Of a stretch of 12,620 nt of DNA, positions 6,638 through 12,620 are shown one piece after another (position 1 is the first letter of the stretch; each line of letters opens with the position of its first letter). The position numbers were made by a program, and so were the translations under genes. The DNA is from Cyanobacteriota bacterium (GTDB taxonomy: Bacteria > Cyanobacteriota > Cyanobacteriia > PCC-6307 > Cyanobiaceae), in contig CANHSW010000033.1 in NCBI GenBank assembly GCA_947463165.1, positions 1 through 12,620 on the forward strand. Direction: 5' to 3'. The notes under the pieces are model-generated. The model searched no databases and was not told the origin of the DNA. It worked only from the letters and a program-made list of their open reading frames with translations.

Positions 6638-6851
6638 TAATTCAGTTCTAAATATCAAAATTGTTACCGATCGGACGGCACAGGCAAAGAAGTCCCTTGA
6701 GTTTGATCAACTACTTGGGGCAATCTTGGAAGCAGCCGTAGAGCACTGGCTCAGTATTTTTCGTCAGACTGCATATATCAACAATGAAACCACTGCTGCC
6801 AGCAGTACTGAGGAATCTGGCACCTCTAATCAAGAGACATTCAGCCAATGA
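6621..6851 (+). pseudogene. Start-less open frame, possible truncated gene
   Basis: From the in-frame stop before 6621 to TGA 6849-6851, 76 codons are open without any ATG or GTG. The only usual start is an internal TTG. The translation is protein-like: RTAQAKKSLEFDQLLGAILE followed by AAVEHWLSIFRQTAY, then a Ser/Thr/Glu-rich tail ending SNQETFSQ. It begins inside the right arm of the inverted repeat at 6625-6637, so an insertion or deletion at that point may have removed the start of a gene. No family is recognised. Confidence 0.3.
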
Positions 6852-7754
6852 GAAGTCTGAACCCTAGGGCGGCTACAGCAGCCTGAGGGATCTGGAGCGG
6901 TATGCCATCTGTCATCCCCGATGCTCAACAGGGAGCTCGGCATGGGCGGCGCCACCTTGCGATTCAAGCTTCCGCTAGTTCTTGCCGCAGCTGGATGTCG
7001 CCACGATCTATGCATCTATGCGGCAATCAGCGTTTGGATGTTGAGTGTCACAGGACCGCCAACTCCATCTGGAGGCTCACCGCTAGAGAGTTAATGGCCC
7101 TGGCGGGGAGATGCACCGACCACCGCCAGCCAATCCCTGGCTCTGGCTGAAATTTTGAAACAAAGCCGCAGTTCAGCGGGCCAGCCCAGATGCGATAGAC
7201 AGTTCGCCTAGAGTAAGCAGAAATCGATATATTGAAAGAGAGACAAGCTCGACCAAAGATAAATCCGGTTCATAGCCAATACCATCAGGGCTAAGAGTTG
7301 CACACCAGCCCAATCCCAAGCAGTCGCCCGCATCTAGCATGCTGGCCAGCCAGCGGTGCATTTGCCGGGCTAGAATGTTCAAAATTCTCAGAACCCAATC
7401 GGCGATCCGTCACCAGCCAAATTACACAACCCAACGAAGCAATTCTGGTGCCATTCGCACAAAGATGCAGCACAACCATTGAAACAAGCAGCAAAAGAAT
7501 GCATATTTGGATTTCGACTAGACTTAAGCCCTGATGCTGCTACGCTCTTCTGTCTGCTGGCCGGTAGCATCACCAAGGGCTTACGGGCAATAGCAGCCCA
7601 TCAAAAGAAACAAAGGACTTACCTGGCAGCAGGGAAGCAAGCATTTACTGATATAGCCACATCACTGTGCGGCACAATTGCCTCAATATCGCTTCTCCAT
7701 CAACATTAAGAGCTTAATTTGTAAGAGCATAGCGACGCAGCTGCCAGCAAGCCA
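6852..7754. other. Gene-poor stretch upstream of the sigma factor gene
   Basis: I find no recognisable gene in these 900 bases. Two frames look slightly more protein-like than noise. One is 7173-7382 on the minus strand, with LARQMHRWLASMLDAGDCLG and a hydrophobic later part. The other is 7479-7709 on the plus strand from TTG, with ATLFCLLAGSITKGLRAIAA. Neither has a ribosome binding site or a known motif. The promoter of the sigma factor gene must lie near the 3' end, but no convincing -35/-10 pair was found. Confidence 0.5.
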
Positions 7755-8594
7755 ATGACTGACATTCTGGGCGACTATCTCAGGACGATTAGCCGGGTAC
7801 CGCTGCTCACGGACGAAGAAGAGTTGCACCTTGGTCGCCTCGTGCGTACCTGGCTTGACGATCCAGAGGCCACCGTTGCAGTTCAACGCAAAGGCAAACG
7901 AGCTCTCCAGCGCTTTGTAACCGCAAATCTACGTCTTGTTGTCAGCGTGGTGACAAAATATCGCCGAAGAGTGAGACACCTACCAATCGAACCCATAGAC
8001 CTGATTCAGGCAGGAAATATTGGCTTAATTCGCGCCGCCGAAAAATTTGACCCCTCTCGCGGATATAGATTTTCAACGTATGCATACTGGTGGATTAGGC
8101 AGGCAGTAAGTCGCCACATTCAAGAGCATAGCTCAATGATTCGCGTACCCTATCCCTTGGCAAATCTTGCCATGAAAGTAGATGTACTTGCGCAGAAAAA
8201 TCGACGCCAAATCAGTGCCAAAGAGGCGGCCTTAATACTAGATGAAGCACCGCATAGAGTTGAGCAAGCAATGAGCCTGCATCAATTCAACTCAACAGTA
8301 TCCCTAGATCAAGTACTAAGCAACAGCGAGGGAGGAGAGATGACCCTGCTTGACACCATAACCGACGGGCATGCACCAGAGTTGAACGACGATTACAACT
8401 GGTTCTACAACCAGCTAGGCACTCTTTCACCGGTAGAATTTGAGGTACTGAATTTACGCTATGCCACAGAGAGACGCAGCTCACTGATGCAGTTAGCCCA
8501 AAATATGGGCAAGAGTAAACATCAGATTCAAGCGATAGAGCGCCGAGCTTTAGCTAAGTTGCGCTCATCACTAACGCCAGTACTTAATCCCTAG
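7755..8594 (+). CDS. Group 2 RpoD-like sigma factor, divergent
   Basis: A 279-residue sigma-70 family protein that directs RNA polymerase to a subset of promoters. Region 1.2 is DILGDYLRTISRVPLLTDEE (3-22). Region 2 begins FVTANLRLVVSVVTKYRRR, with DLIQAGNIGLIRAAEKFDPSRGYRFSTYAYWWIRQAVSRH reaching through 2.4 (82-121). Region 3 follows at about 130-200 and region 4 at 218-272. No long region 1.1 is present, as in group 2 factors, and it is somewhat shorter than the usual 300 or more residues. Region 4.2 is unusual: SLMQLAQNMGKSKHQIQAIE replaces the common helix-turn-helix ending in SRERVRQIE. After 2.4, RHIQEHSSMIRVP also departs from the common RAIAEQSRTIRLP. Altered -35 recognition is likely (inference). 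The start ATG 7755 has no clear Shine-Dalgarno sequence. The gene stands alone in a gene-poor stretch. Confidence 0.93.
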   Translation: MTDILGDYLRTISRVPLLTDEEELHLGRLVRTWLDDPEATVAVQRKGKRALQRFVTANLRLVVSVVTKYRRRVRHLPIEPIDLIQAGNIGLIRAAEKFDPSRGYRFSTYAYWWIRQAVSRHIQEHSSMIRVPYPLANLAMKVDVLAQKNRRQISAKEAALILDEAPHRVEQAMSLHQFNSTVSLDQVLSNSEGGEMTLLDTITDGHAPELNDDYNWFYNQLGTLSPVEFEVLNLRYATERRSSLMQLAQNMGKSKHQIQAIERRALAKLRSSLTPVLNP

Positions 8595-8707
8595 CAGACA
8601 GGAAGCAACGAATAAGCATCTCGAAAACAGGACCCAACTGCCCTCGTAATCCCACAAGCATTGCAGAGCTCGCGCCGCCCCTTGGCAGAAGATGATTGAA
8701 ATAGATT

Positions 8708-8752
8708 GGACTTGAGTGGATTGGATTTGATTTGATTGGATTTGATTTGATT
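8708..8752. repeat. 3 x 15-bp tandem repeat after the sigma factor gene
   Basis: Two exact copies of GGATTTGATTTGATT (8723-8737 and 8738-8752) are preceded by a diverged copy GGACTTGAGTGGATT (8708-8722) and followed by a partial one (GGATTAAT). The two identical units mark recent slippage or unequal exchange. The array is 114 bp past the sigma factor stop. Confidence 0.75.
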
Positions 8753-8788
8753 GGATTAATCTTTTTGCAGTGCCATAAATCAATTACT

Positions 8789-8905
8789 AATCAAGCGGAT
8801 CTAGCAAATCTCGCAGATCTGAAAATCCTGGAGATCCAGCGATCCCGGAGATCTGCAAATTCTGCAAATCAAACAAAATCCACAAATCAGATAAATCAGA
8901 CACAC
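8789..8905. repeat. About 13 x 9-bp degenerate tandem repeat
   Basis: A 9-bp period runs without register loss: AATCAAGCG, GATCTAGCA, AATCTCGCA, GATCTGAAA, ATCCTGGAG, ATCCAGCGA, TCCCGGAGA, TCTGCAAAT (twice exactly, 8852-8860 and 8861-8869), CAAACAAAA, TCCACAAAT, CAGATAAAT, CAGACACAC. The unit drifts gradually along the array, as expected for local duplication plus mutation. The period is a multiple of three, so an open frame crosses it with a three-residue repeat, but no conserved protein is seen. From 8906 to 9090 nothing is recognisable. Confidence 0.6.
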
Positions 8906-9090
8906 TTAATACATCACCTTGATGCCACCCTAAGCAATGCTAATGCCCTGAATTCATTGTCTCGTCAAGCAATGGTATGGTTTCTTACGAATGAAATGAC
9001 TCGATCTTCTCTGCCCACAAGCGCCGTGGCCTGGTCTGTGGCAGCGAAGATCGAGCAAGCTGGGCACACCGGCAGCTATTAGATCAGAGC

Positions 9091-9819
9091 TCAGTGGCAC
9101 TGGCGGAAGATCTGATCCCAAATGGCATCTTTACCAAAGAAGGTCTTGTCAGCTTCACTTCGGCCGCGAAAGTCACCTACATTGAAGAACTTAAAATCCT
9201 GAAACTTACCTCTGGCATAGGCCTTACCATCAGGCGTGACCAGGCGAAAATCATTGTCCACAAATACTTTCTGGGCCACCGGCATAAAGAGAAACTTCAC
9301 GAATGCCTCCGCTAGCTTGCGGCTACCTCGGCGGTCCACCACCTTATCAACCAGGGTGACTGGCTGCTCCGTAAGCACATTAGGACTGAACAACCTATAG
9401 GAAGTGGTCCACTCCCCCTTACGCTTGGCAATGATGGCTTCTGTTTCCCAGTTCATCAGCACATCTCCATGGCGGCGCTTCACAAATAGATCAGTGGCCT
9501 CGCGAGCATCCTTAGGCAGCACATCTACATTCTTGTAGACTCCGGTGATAAAGCTACTTGCCTGAGGATCAGAGCCGCCAGTCCGGGTGATTGCCCCCCA
9601 GAGGGCGATAAAATTCCAACGAGACCGCCTGATGTCTTGGGATTGGCAGCCACCACCTGAACATCCTTTTGAAAATGTGGTTATAAATGATCTTGGTAAA
9701 TGCATAGAAAAGATGGTGATGGTTCGGGAGTTGGCCACTGACTGGGCCATGGCCACTGGCGCAAACATCGATACCACCCCTGCCGTCAGCGCGGGCGGCG
9801 CCATCAGCCCTACCGCCAA
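9091..9819 (-). pseudogene. sbpA: Broken sulfate-binding protein gene (sulfate ABC transporter)
   Basis: SbpA is the periplasmic binding protein that delivers sulfate to the CysTWA importer. The C-terminal part (about 178 residues) is clear: RWNFIALWGAITRTGGSDPQ, RRHGDVLMNWETEAIIAKR, EQPVTLVDKVVDRRGSRKLA, EAFVKFLFMPVAQKVFV and a FGKDAIWDQIFR-type ending. Upstream the gene is broken in at least three places. A hydrophobic signal-like stretch (ALTAGVVSMFAPVAMAQS) and TITIFS lead into YAFTKIIYNHIFKR in another frame (shift near 9705). Then more than 100 expected residues are missing near 9664-9672. KDVQVVAANPKTSGG follows in a third frame, and one base is lost near 9624 before RWNF. The open frame is therefore only by chance continuous. 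The signal peptide lacks an in-frame ATG. cysA lies 1.8 kb away on the same strand. Confidence 0.85.
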
Positions 9820-10012
9820 GGCGGAGCGACTAGGGGCAGAGGAGGAAGGAAAGTTATCTGCGGTTTATCGGCCGAGAGCTTATTAAACATAGGGTATTCA
9901 GGCCTGGCTTGAGCTGACTGAAACCCCAAGATGCAGCTAATTACCCGTCAGCTCACCGTTGTTTAGTGGCGAACTGAAGCCATCAGCTGGCGGCCGATCG
10001 CCTCAGCACCCA

Positions 10013-10219
10013 GGGGGAGACGCATGGACAAGATGCGAACTGGTCTACGGCTCCAAGGGCCGGCATTACTCCACGGCCAGCGCGCGAGCCGCCTCGCCCA
10101 CAGATGTGTCGAAAATACCGGTAATTAAATCGGATTTAAGGTATTATATGGGCAGCTGCGTCCAGCTTCATGGCCTGTTTCTGGCAAATGCCCTGCTCGC
10201 CTGCTTTCCGCCTGCCTGA
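10013..10219 (+). pseudogene. Possible frameshifted small gene
   Basis: GGGGGAG at 10013-10019 is a very good ribosome binding site for ATG 10024, but that frame gives only 34 residues. The frame shifted by one base, from TGC 10034, reads CELVYGSKGRHYSTASARAA and then SPTDVSKIPVIKSDLRYYMG. Its first 27 codons nearly all end in G or C, like the real genes here. Joining MDK to CELVY needs removal of one base near 10030-10033. I therefore suspect a small gene with a one-base insertion, ending at TGA 10217-10219. The family is not recognised. The last 25 residues look less protein-like. Confidence 0.3.
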
Positions 10220-10243
10220 GTTACCCGACAGCCCCGCCTCGCC

Positions 10244-10798
10244 ATGACAATCAACCTGCTCCAGCGCCCTCTGCGTCTCACCCTCCATGCCAGCGACGCG
10301 TTGCCCGATGGCATGAGCTGGGAAATATTAGAGGGCTATGTAATTGCCACAACCTGGTGTGGAGATCGAGGTGTAATCAGCCTGGGCATCTGGAGCCCCG
10401 AAGATTTGATCAGCTCTGAACAGCCAGCCATTACCCCTCTTGAGCTGCACTACCTAACAACAGTGGTGGCAGAAAAGATTGAGCTCAACACAATTGAGCG
10501 GCAGCCGTTACTAGAACACGAAAGAAAAATACTAGCAAAACTGTTGGCGATTCAGAGAATTCGATCGGCAGATGCTCGCTTGATTAAAATACTGCGGTGG
10601 ATCGCCAAATCATTTGGCCAAATAAATAGCCATGGATGCAGACTATGCCTAAGTGAACTAAACCTCATCCACAGGCAACTTGCCGAGCTCTGCGGTCTAA
10701 CCCGAGTGACGGTAATCAATATTCTCAGCCGATTTCGCCTGGGAGGGCAGTTGTTAGCCGTGGGCGAATCCGATCTGCTTATACCGTCATTGCCATGA
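10244..10798 (+). CDS. Crp/Fnr-family transcriptional regulator, CysR-like by context
   Basis: A 184-residue protein, shorter than the usual 210-230. Residues about 24-60 (WEILEGYVIATTWCGDRGVI, then SLGIWSPEDLIS) resemble the end of a cyclic-nucleotide-type beta-roll; its beginning is reduced, and the phosphate-binding signature of true cAMP binders is absent. The dimerisation helix covers about 88-125 (EHERKILAKLLAIQRIRS). The C-terminal helix-turn-helix is LIHRQLAELCGLTRVTVINI (141-160), followed by LSRFRLGGQLLAVGESDLLI. In Synechococcus PCC 7942 the Crp-family protein CysR is encoded within the sulfate permease cluster. Here the gene lies between an sbpA remnant and cysA, so a sulfur role is plausible but inferred. 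ATG 10244 has no clear Shine-Dalgarno sequence, and no in-frame upstream extension exists. Its stop overlaps the start of the next frame by ATGA. Confidence 0.85.
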   Translation: MTINLLQRPLRLTLHASDALPDGMSWEILEGYVIATTWCGDRGVISLGIWSPEDLISSEQPAITPLELHYLTTVVAEKIELNTIERQPLLEHERKILAKLLAIQRIRSADARLIKILRWIAKSFGQINSHGCRLCLSELNLIHRQLAELCGLTRVTVINILSRFRLGGQLLAVGESDLLIPSLP

Positions 10799-11064
10799 CC
10801 ACGCCACTTCCTATCTCCTGCCTCCACTGGGGCAGTGACGGCGAACTCGCCCTAGAAGATTACCTGGATCTAACGATGAACTTAACTTGCATTGATTCTG
10901 ATCTTAAAAATACAACATCCATCAGCGATTTGGCCATATGCAAAAATCTCCCAAGAGCAAACGTGCGTCAAGGCCTAGACAAAACCGTGGACATGACATG
11001 CACCAATCACCACAGAAGACAAAGGATTGGCAAGGTTAACCTCAAGAAAAAGGGCAAAAGCTAG
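10795..11064 (+). CDS. Possible small ORF overlapping the regulator stop
   Basis: The frame encodes 89 residues whose ATG overlaps the regulator stop codon (ATGA, 10795-10798), the arrangement usual for translational coupling. The first part (PISCLHWGSDGELALEDYLD) is acidic and protein-like. The second half is Lys/Arg/Asn-rich (TNHHRRQRIGKVNLKKKGKS) and runs toward the repeat tract that begins near 11066. No family was recognised, and codon use is not distinctive. It could be a real coupled gene, a remnant, or chance. Confidence 0.3.
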   Translation: MTTPLPISCLHWGSDGELALEDYLDLTMNLTCIDSDLKNTTSISDLAICKNLPRANVRQGLDKTVDMTCTNHHRRQRIGKVNLKKKGKS

Positions 11065-11065
11065 G

Positions 11066-11246
11066 AAAACAAGCCAAGTAAACAAGCAAGCGAAAATCGG
11101 CAAATCAGCAAATCGGCCGGCAAGTCAACAAGCCGATAGATCAGCAATTTAGCAAGTCAGCAAACTAGCAGGCAAGCAAACAAGTGAGCAAGTGAGTGAG
11201 TGAGTGAGTGAGTGAGTGAGTGAGCAAGCAAGTCGGCAAGTACGCC
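11066..11246. repeat. 4/8-bp microsatellite tract with (AGTG)n core
   Basis: The core at 11191-11224 is 34 bases of uninterrupted AGTG, 8.5 copies. On both sides the 4/8-bp period continues in degraded form, mostly AGCA, AGTC, CAAG and CAAA words (for example GCAAATCA, GCAAATCG, AGCAAGTC, AGCAAACT). The period is best seen from about 11110 to 11240. It follows the open frame ending at 11064. Between 11247 and 11464 I see no gene. Confidence 0.75.
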
Positions 11247-11464
11247 AATAAGCTAGGATAATAGCTAGTTAACCAAGTCAAAGACTATCAACTAGCTGAA
11301 TAGCATCGATCTAGTAGTGTCGGCTCAGCAAAGTCAATTGAGCAAAGCACCTTAAATATAGAGGATAGCTAAAGGGGCTATGGGAAACAGCGATTGCGGC
11401 GATCCCGCCCCTGAGCAGCCCTGCGTCAACGGGGCTATTGGCTATTGGCCGTGGTTCGGATTTT

Positions 11465-11526
11465 CCAGAATTTTGCCAACCATAAATGGTTAACCCAAAA
11501 GGGTTAATCGGCAATAGAAAATCTGG
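11465..11526. terminator. Branched palindrome downstream of cysA, possible terminator
   Basis: Two adjoining hairpins, AACCAT/ATGGTT (11478-11491) and TTAACCC/GGGTTAA (11490-11507), lie inside an outer stem. That stem is CCAG, ATTTT and GCC (11465-11477) against GGC, AAAAT and CTGG (11510-11526), with a five-base bulge (AATAG). The unit can fold into a three-way junction. It lies 58 bp past the cysA stop on the minus strand. No T-run follows on that strand, so a classical intrinsic terminator is uncertain; transcript-end protection or a mobile palindrome are alternatives. Confidence 0.45.
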
Positions 11527-11583
11527 GATGGCCAATTAAACATTTTGACGAATGGTGGCCGCAGACAGCGAGAACATCTTTGC

Positions 11584-12594
11584 TCAGATCGCATAGTCTG
11601 GAACAAAAGTACGGGTTTCACGGCTGGTAATGTGCAACTGGTCGCCGGTCTTGAGCTGGTGGTAGTCGATTTGTTCACGGGGCAGCTGTGCCAGCACCAC
11701 TTCACCACTACTCAAGGTAAGTTCTGCTTGGATATCGCGGCCCATGTGCGTTAACCGGCGCAGCACTGCCGGCACGCTGTTTTCCTGGGGCAGGAGGTGC
11801 ACTTCCAGATCGTGGGGCCGGATGAAGATCTGCTCACCCTGCTTGCCCTGCCGGGCTGCCAGAGGCAGATGGTTAGGCAGTACATTTACAGCCCCCACAA
11901 AGCTCATCACGAAGGGGCTGGCGGGCTGATCGTAGATCTCGGCCGGGGTGCCGATCTGCTCAATTTTCCCGTGATTCATCACCACAATTTTGTCTGCCAC
12001 CTCCATGGCCTCCTCCTGATCGTGGGTGACGATCACTGTGGTGACGTGCATCTCGTCATGGAGATTGCGTAACCAGGCGCGCAGTTCCTTACGAACCTTG
12101 GCATCGAGAGCGCTGAAGGGCTCATCCAATAGCAATACCCGAGGCTGCACGGCCAAAGCCCTGGCCAAAGCCACCCGCTGGCGCTGGCCGCCCGACAGCT
12201 GGGAGGGATAGCGACCGCCAAAACCCTGCAGCTGCACCAACTCCAGTAGTTCGTCTACCCGATGCCGGATCGCCCCATGCTTCCAGCCCCGCAATTCCAG
12301 ACCAAATCCGACGTTCTGCCGCACCGTGCGGTGCTTGAACAGGGCAAAGTGCTGGAACACAAAGCCCACATGCCGATCCTGAACCGAACGGCTGGTGGCC
12401 TCCTCTCCCGTGATCCAAATGCGGCCTTCATCGGCATCCTCCAGGCCGGCAATCAGTCGCAGCAGGGTGCTTTTGCCCGAACCCGAGGGTCCCAGCAGAG
12501 CCACCAAAGAGCCACTCTCCACATCCAGGCTCACCGCATCGACCGCCCGAAAGGCGCCGAACTGCTTGCTCACACCAGCAACGCGGATGCCCAT
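11584..12594 (-). CDS. cysA: Sulfate/thiosulfate ABC transporter ATP-binding protein CysA
   Basis: A 336-residue importer ATPase that powers sulfate uptake with the CysT/CysW membrane subunits and a periplasmic binding protein. The Walker A motif is GPSGSGKST (35-43). The Q-loop region is [20 protein letters not shown] (Q81), where the FQHFALFKH form is typical of CysA. The signature is LSGGQ (133-137), Walker B is VLLLDEP (153-159), and the H-loop is H191 in [15 protein letters not shown]. The C-terminal regulatory domain contains VGAVNVLPN and [13 protein letters not shown] (256-268), again CysA-like. All catalytic motifs are intact. ATG 12594 begins the conserved [15 protein letters not shown]; no good Shine-Dalgarno sequence is seen in the 26 bases available. 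Any cysT/cysW upstream would lie outside the window. Other importer ATPases (spermidine, molybdate) fit less well. Confidence 0.93.
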   Translation of the reverse strand: MGIRVAGVSKQFGAFRAVDAVSLDVESGSLVALLGPSGSGKSTLLRLIAGLEDADEGRIWITGEEATSRSVQDRHVGFVFQHFALFKHRTVRQNVGFGLELRGWKHGAIRHRVDELLELVQLQGFGGRYPSQLSGGQRQRVALARALAVQPRVLLLDEPFSALDAKVRKELRAWLRNLHDEMHVTTVIVTHDQEEAMEVADKIVVMNHGKIEQIGTPAEIYDQPASPFVMSFVGAVNVLPNHLPLAARQGKQGEQIFIRPHDLEVHLLPQENSVPAVLRRLTHMGRDIQAELTLSSGEVVLAQLPREQIDYHQLKTGDQLHITSRETRTFVPDYAI

Positions 12595-12620
12595 GGACGG
12601 ACGCAGGCAGCAACAACGCC

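Noticed and set aside
8732..9082. Plus-strand frame of 116 codons with a three-residue repeat (NQA, DLA, NLA).
   Set aside because: The peptide repeat is just the 9-bp DNA array read through. The remainder shows no family and there is no ribosome binding site.
1798..11469. The 14-mer TCGGATTTTCCAGA is shared by 1798-1811 and 11456-11469, and its core GATTTTCCAG also lies at 6468-6477.
   Set aside because: In about 12.6 kb compared with itself on both strands, a shared 14-mer is expected roughly once by chance. The flanks do not extend the match, so it is not taken as a repeat family.
1..12620. tRNA, rRNA or other known structured RNA genes.
   Set aside because: Reading both strands I saw no T-loop/anticodon arrangement or rRNA signature. 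A covariance-model search would be needed to exclude small RNAs in the spacers.

Overview
The window looks like chromosomal DNA of a unicellular picocyanobacterium of the Synechococcus/Cyanobium type. The evidence is a one-helix high-light-inducible protein, an Rrf2 regulator and DXR of cyanobacterial style, a thioredoxin-like [2Fe-2S] ferredoxin, a group 2 sigma factor, and a sulfate-uptake locus (sbpA remnant, Crp-family regulator, cysA). The recognisable genes are GC-rich with G/C-rich third positions. I saw no HIP1 octamer (GCGATCGC), the repeat common in many other cyanobacteria. The species assignment is inference.

Layout. At 1-1024 a high-light-inducible protein gene (minus) diverges from an alpha/beta hydrolase gene (plus). 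At 1283-1540 only the C-terminal end of a DHA2-type drug/H+ antiporter remains. At 1958-2530 (minus) is an unrecognised Ala-rich protein, divergent from an Rrf2 regulator (2906-3343). dxr (3591-4844), the second MEP-pathway enzyme, follows, then a small [2Fe-2S] protein (5170-5538). From about 5540 to 11580 the DNA is gene-poor and richer in A+T. It holds one clear intact gene for a divergent sigma factor (7755-8594), a broken sulfate-binding protein gene (9091-9819, minus), a short Crp-family regulator (10244-10798), and several weak or damaged reading frames. cysA (11584-12594, minus), the ATPase of the sulfate importer, closes the window.

The most unusual property is between the genes. At least eight spacers contain short degenerate tandem repeats with unit lengths of 4/8, 9, 15, 17, 19 or 20 bp. 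Each array has its own unit sequence, and several begin shortly after a stop codon. Two complex palindromic elements (6387-6483 and 11465-11526) add further structure. With the decayed transporter and sbpA, this suggests a genome with relaxed selection on spacer length, many slippage-born repeats and ongoing gene loss.

Functional links: sbpA, the Crp-like regulator and cysA are pieces of one sulfate-import system, in which the binding protein here is broken while the ATPase is intact. The other genes are single-function units, with no operon visible apart from possible couplings at 5169/5170 and 10795/10798.
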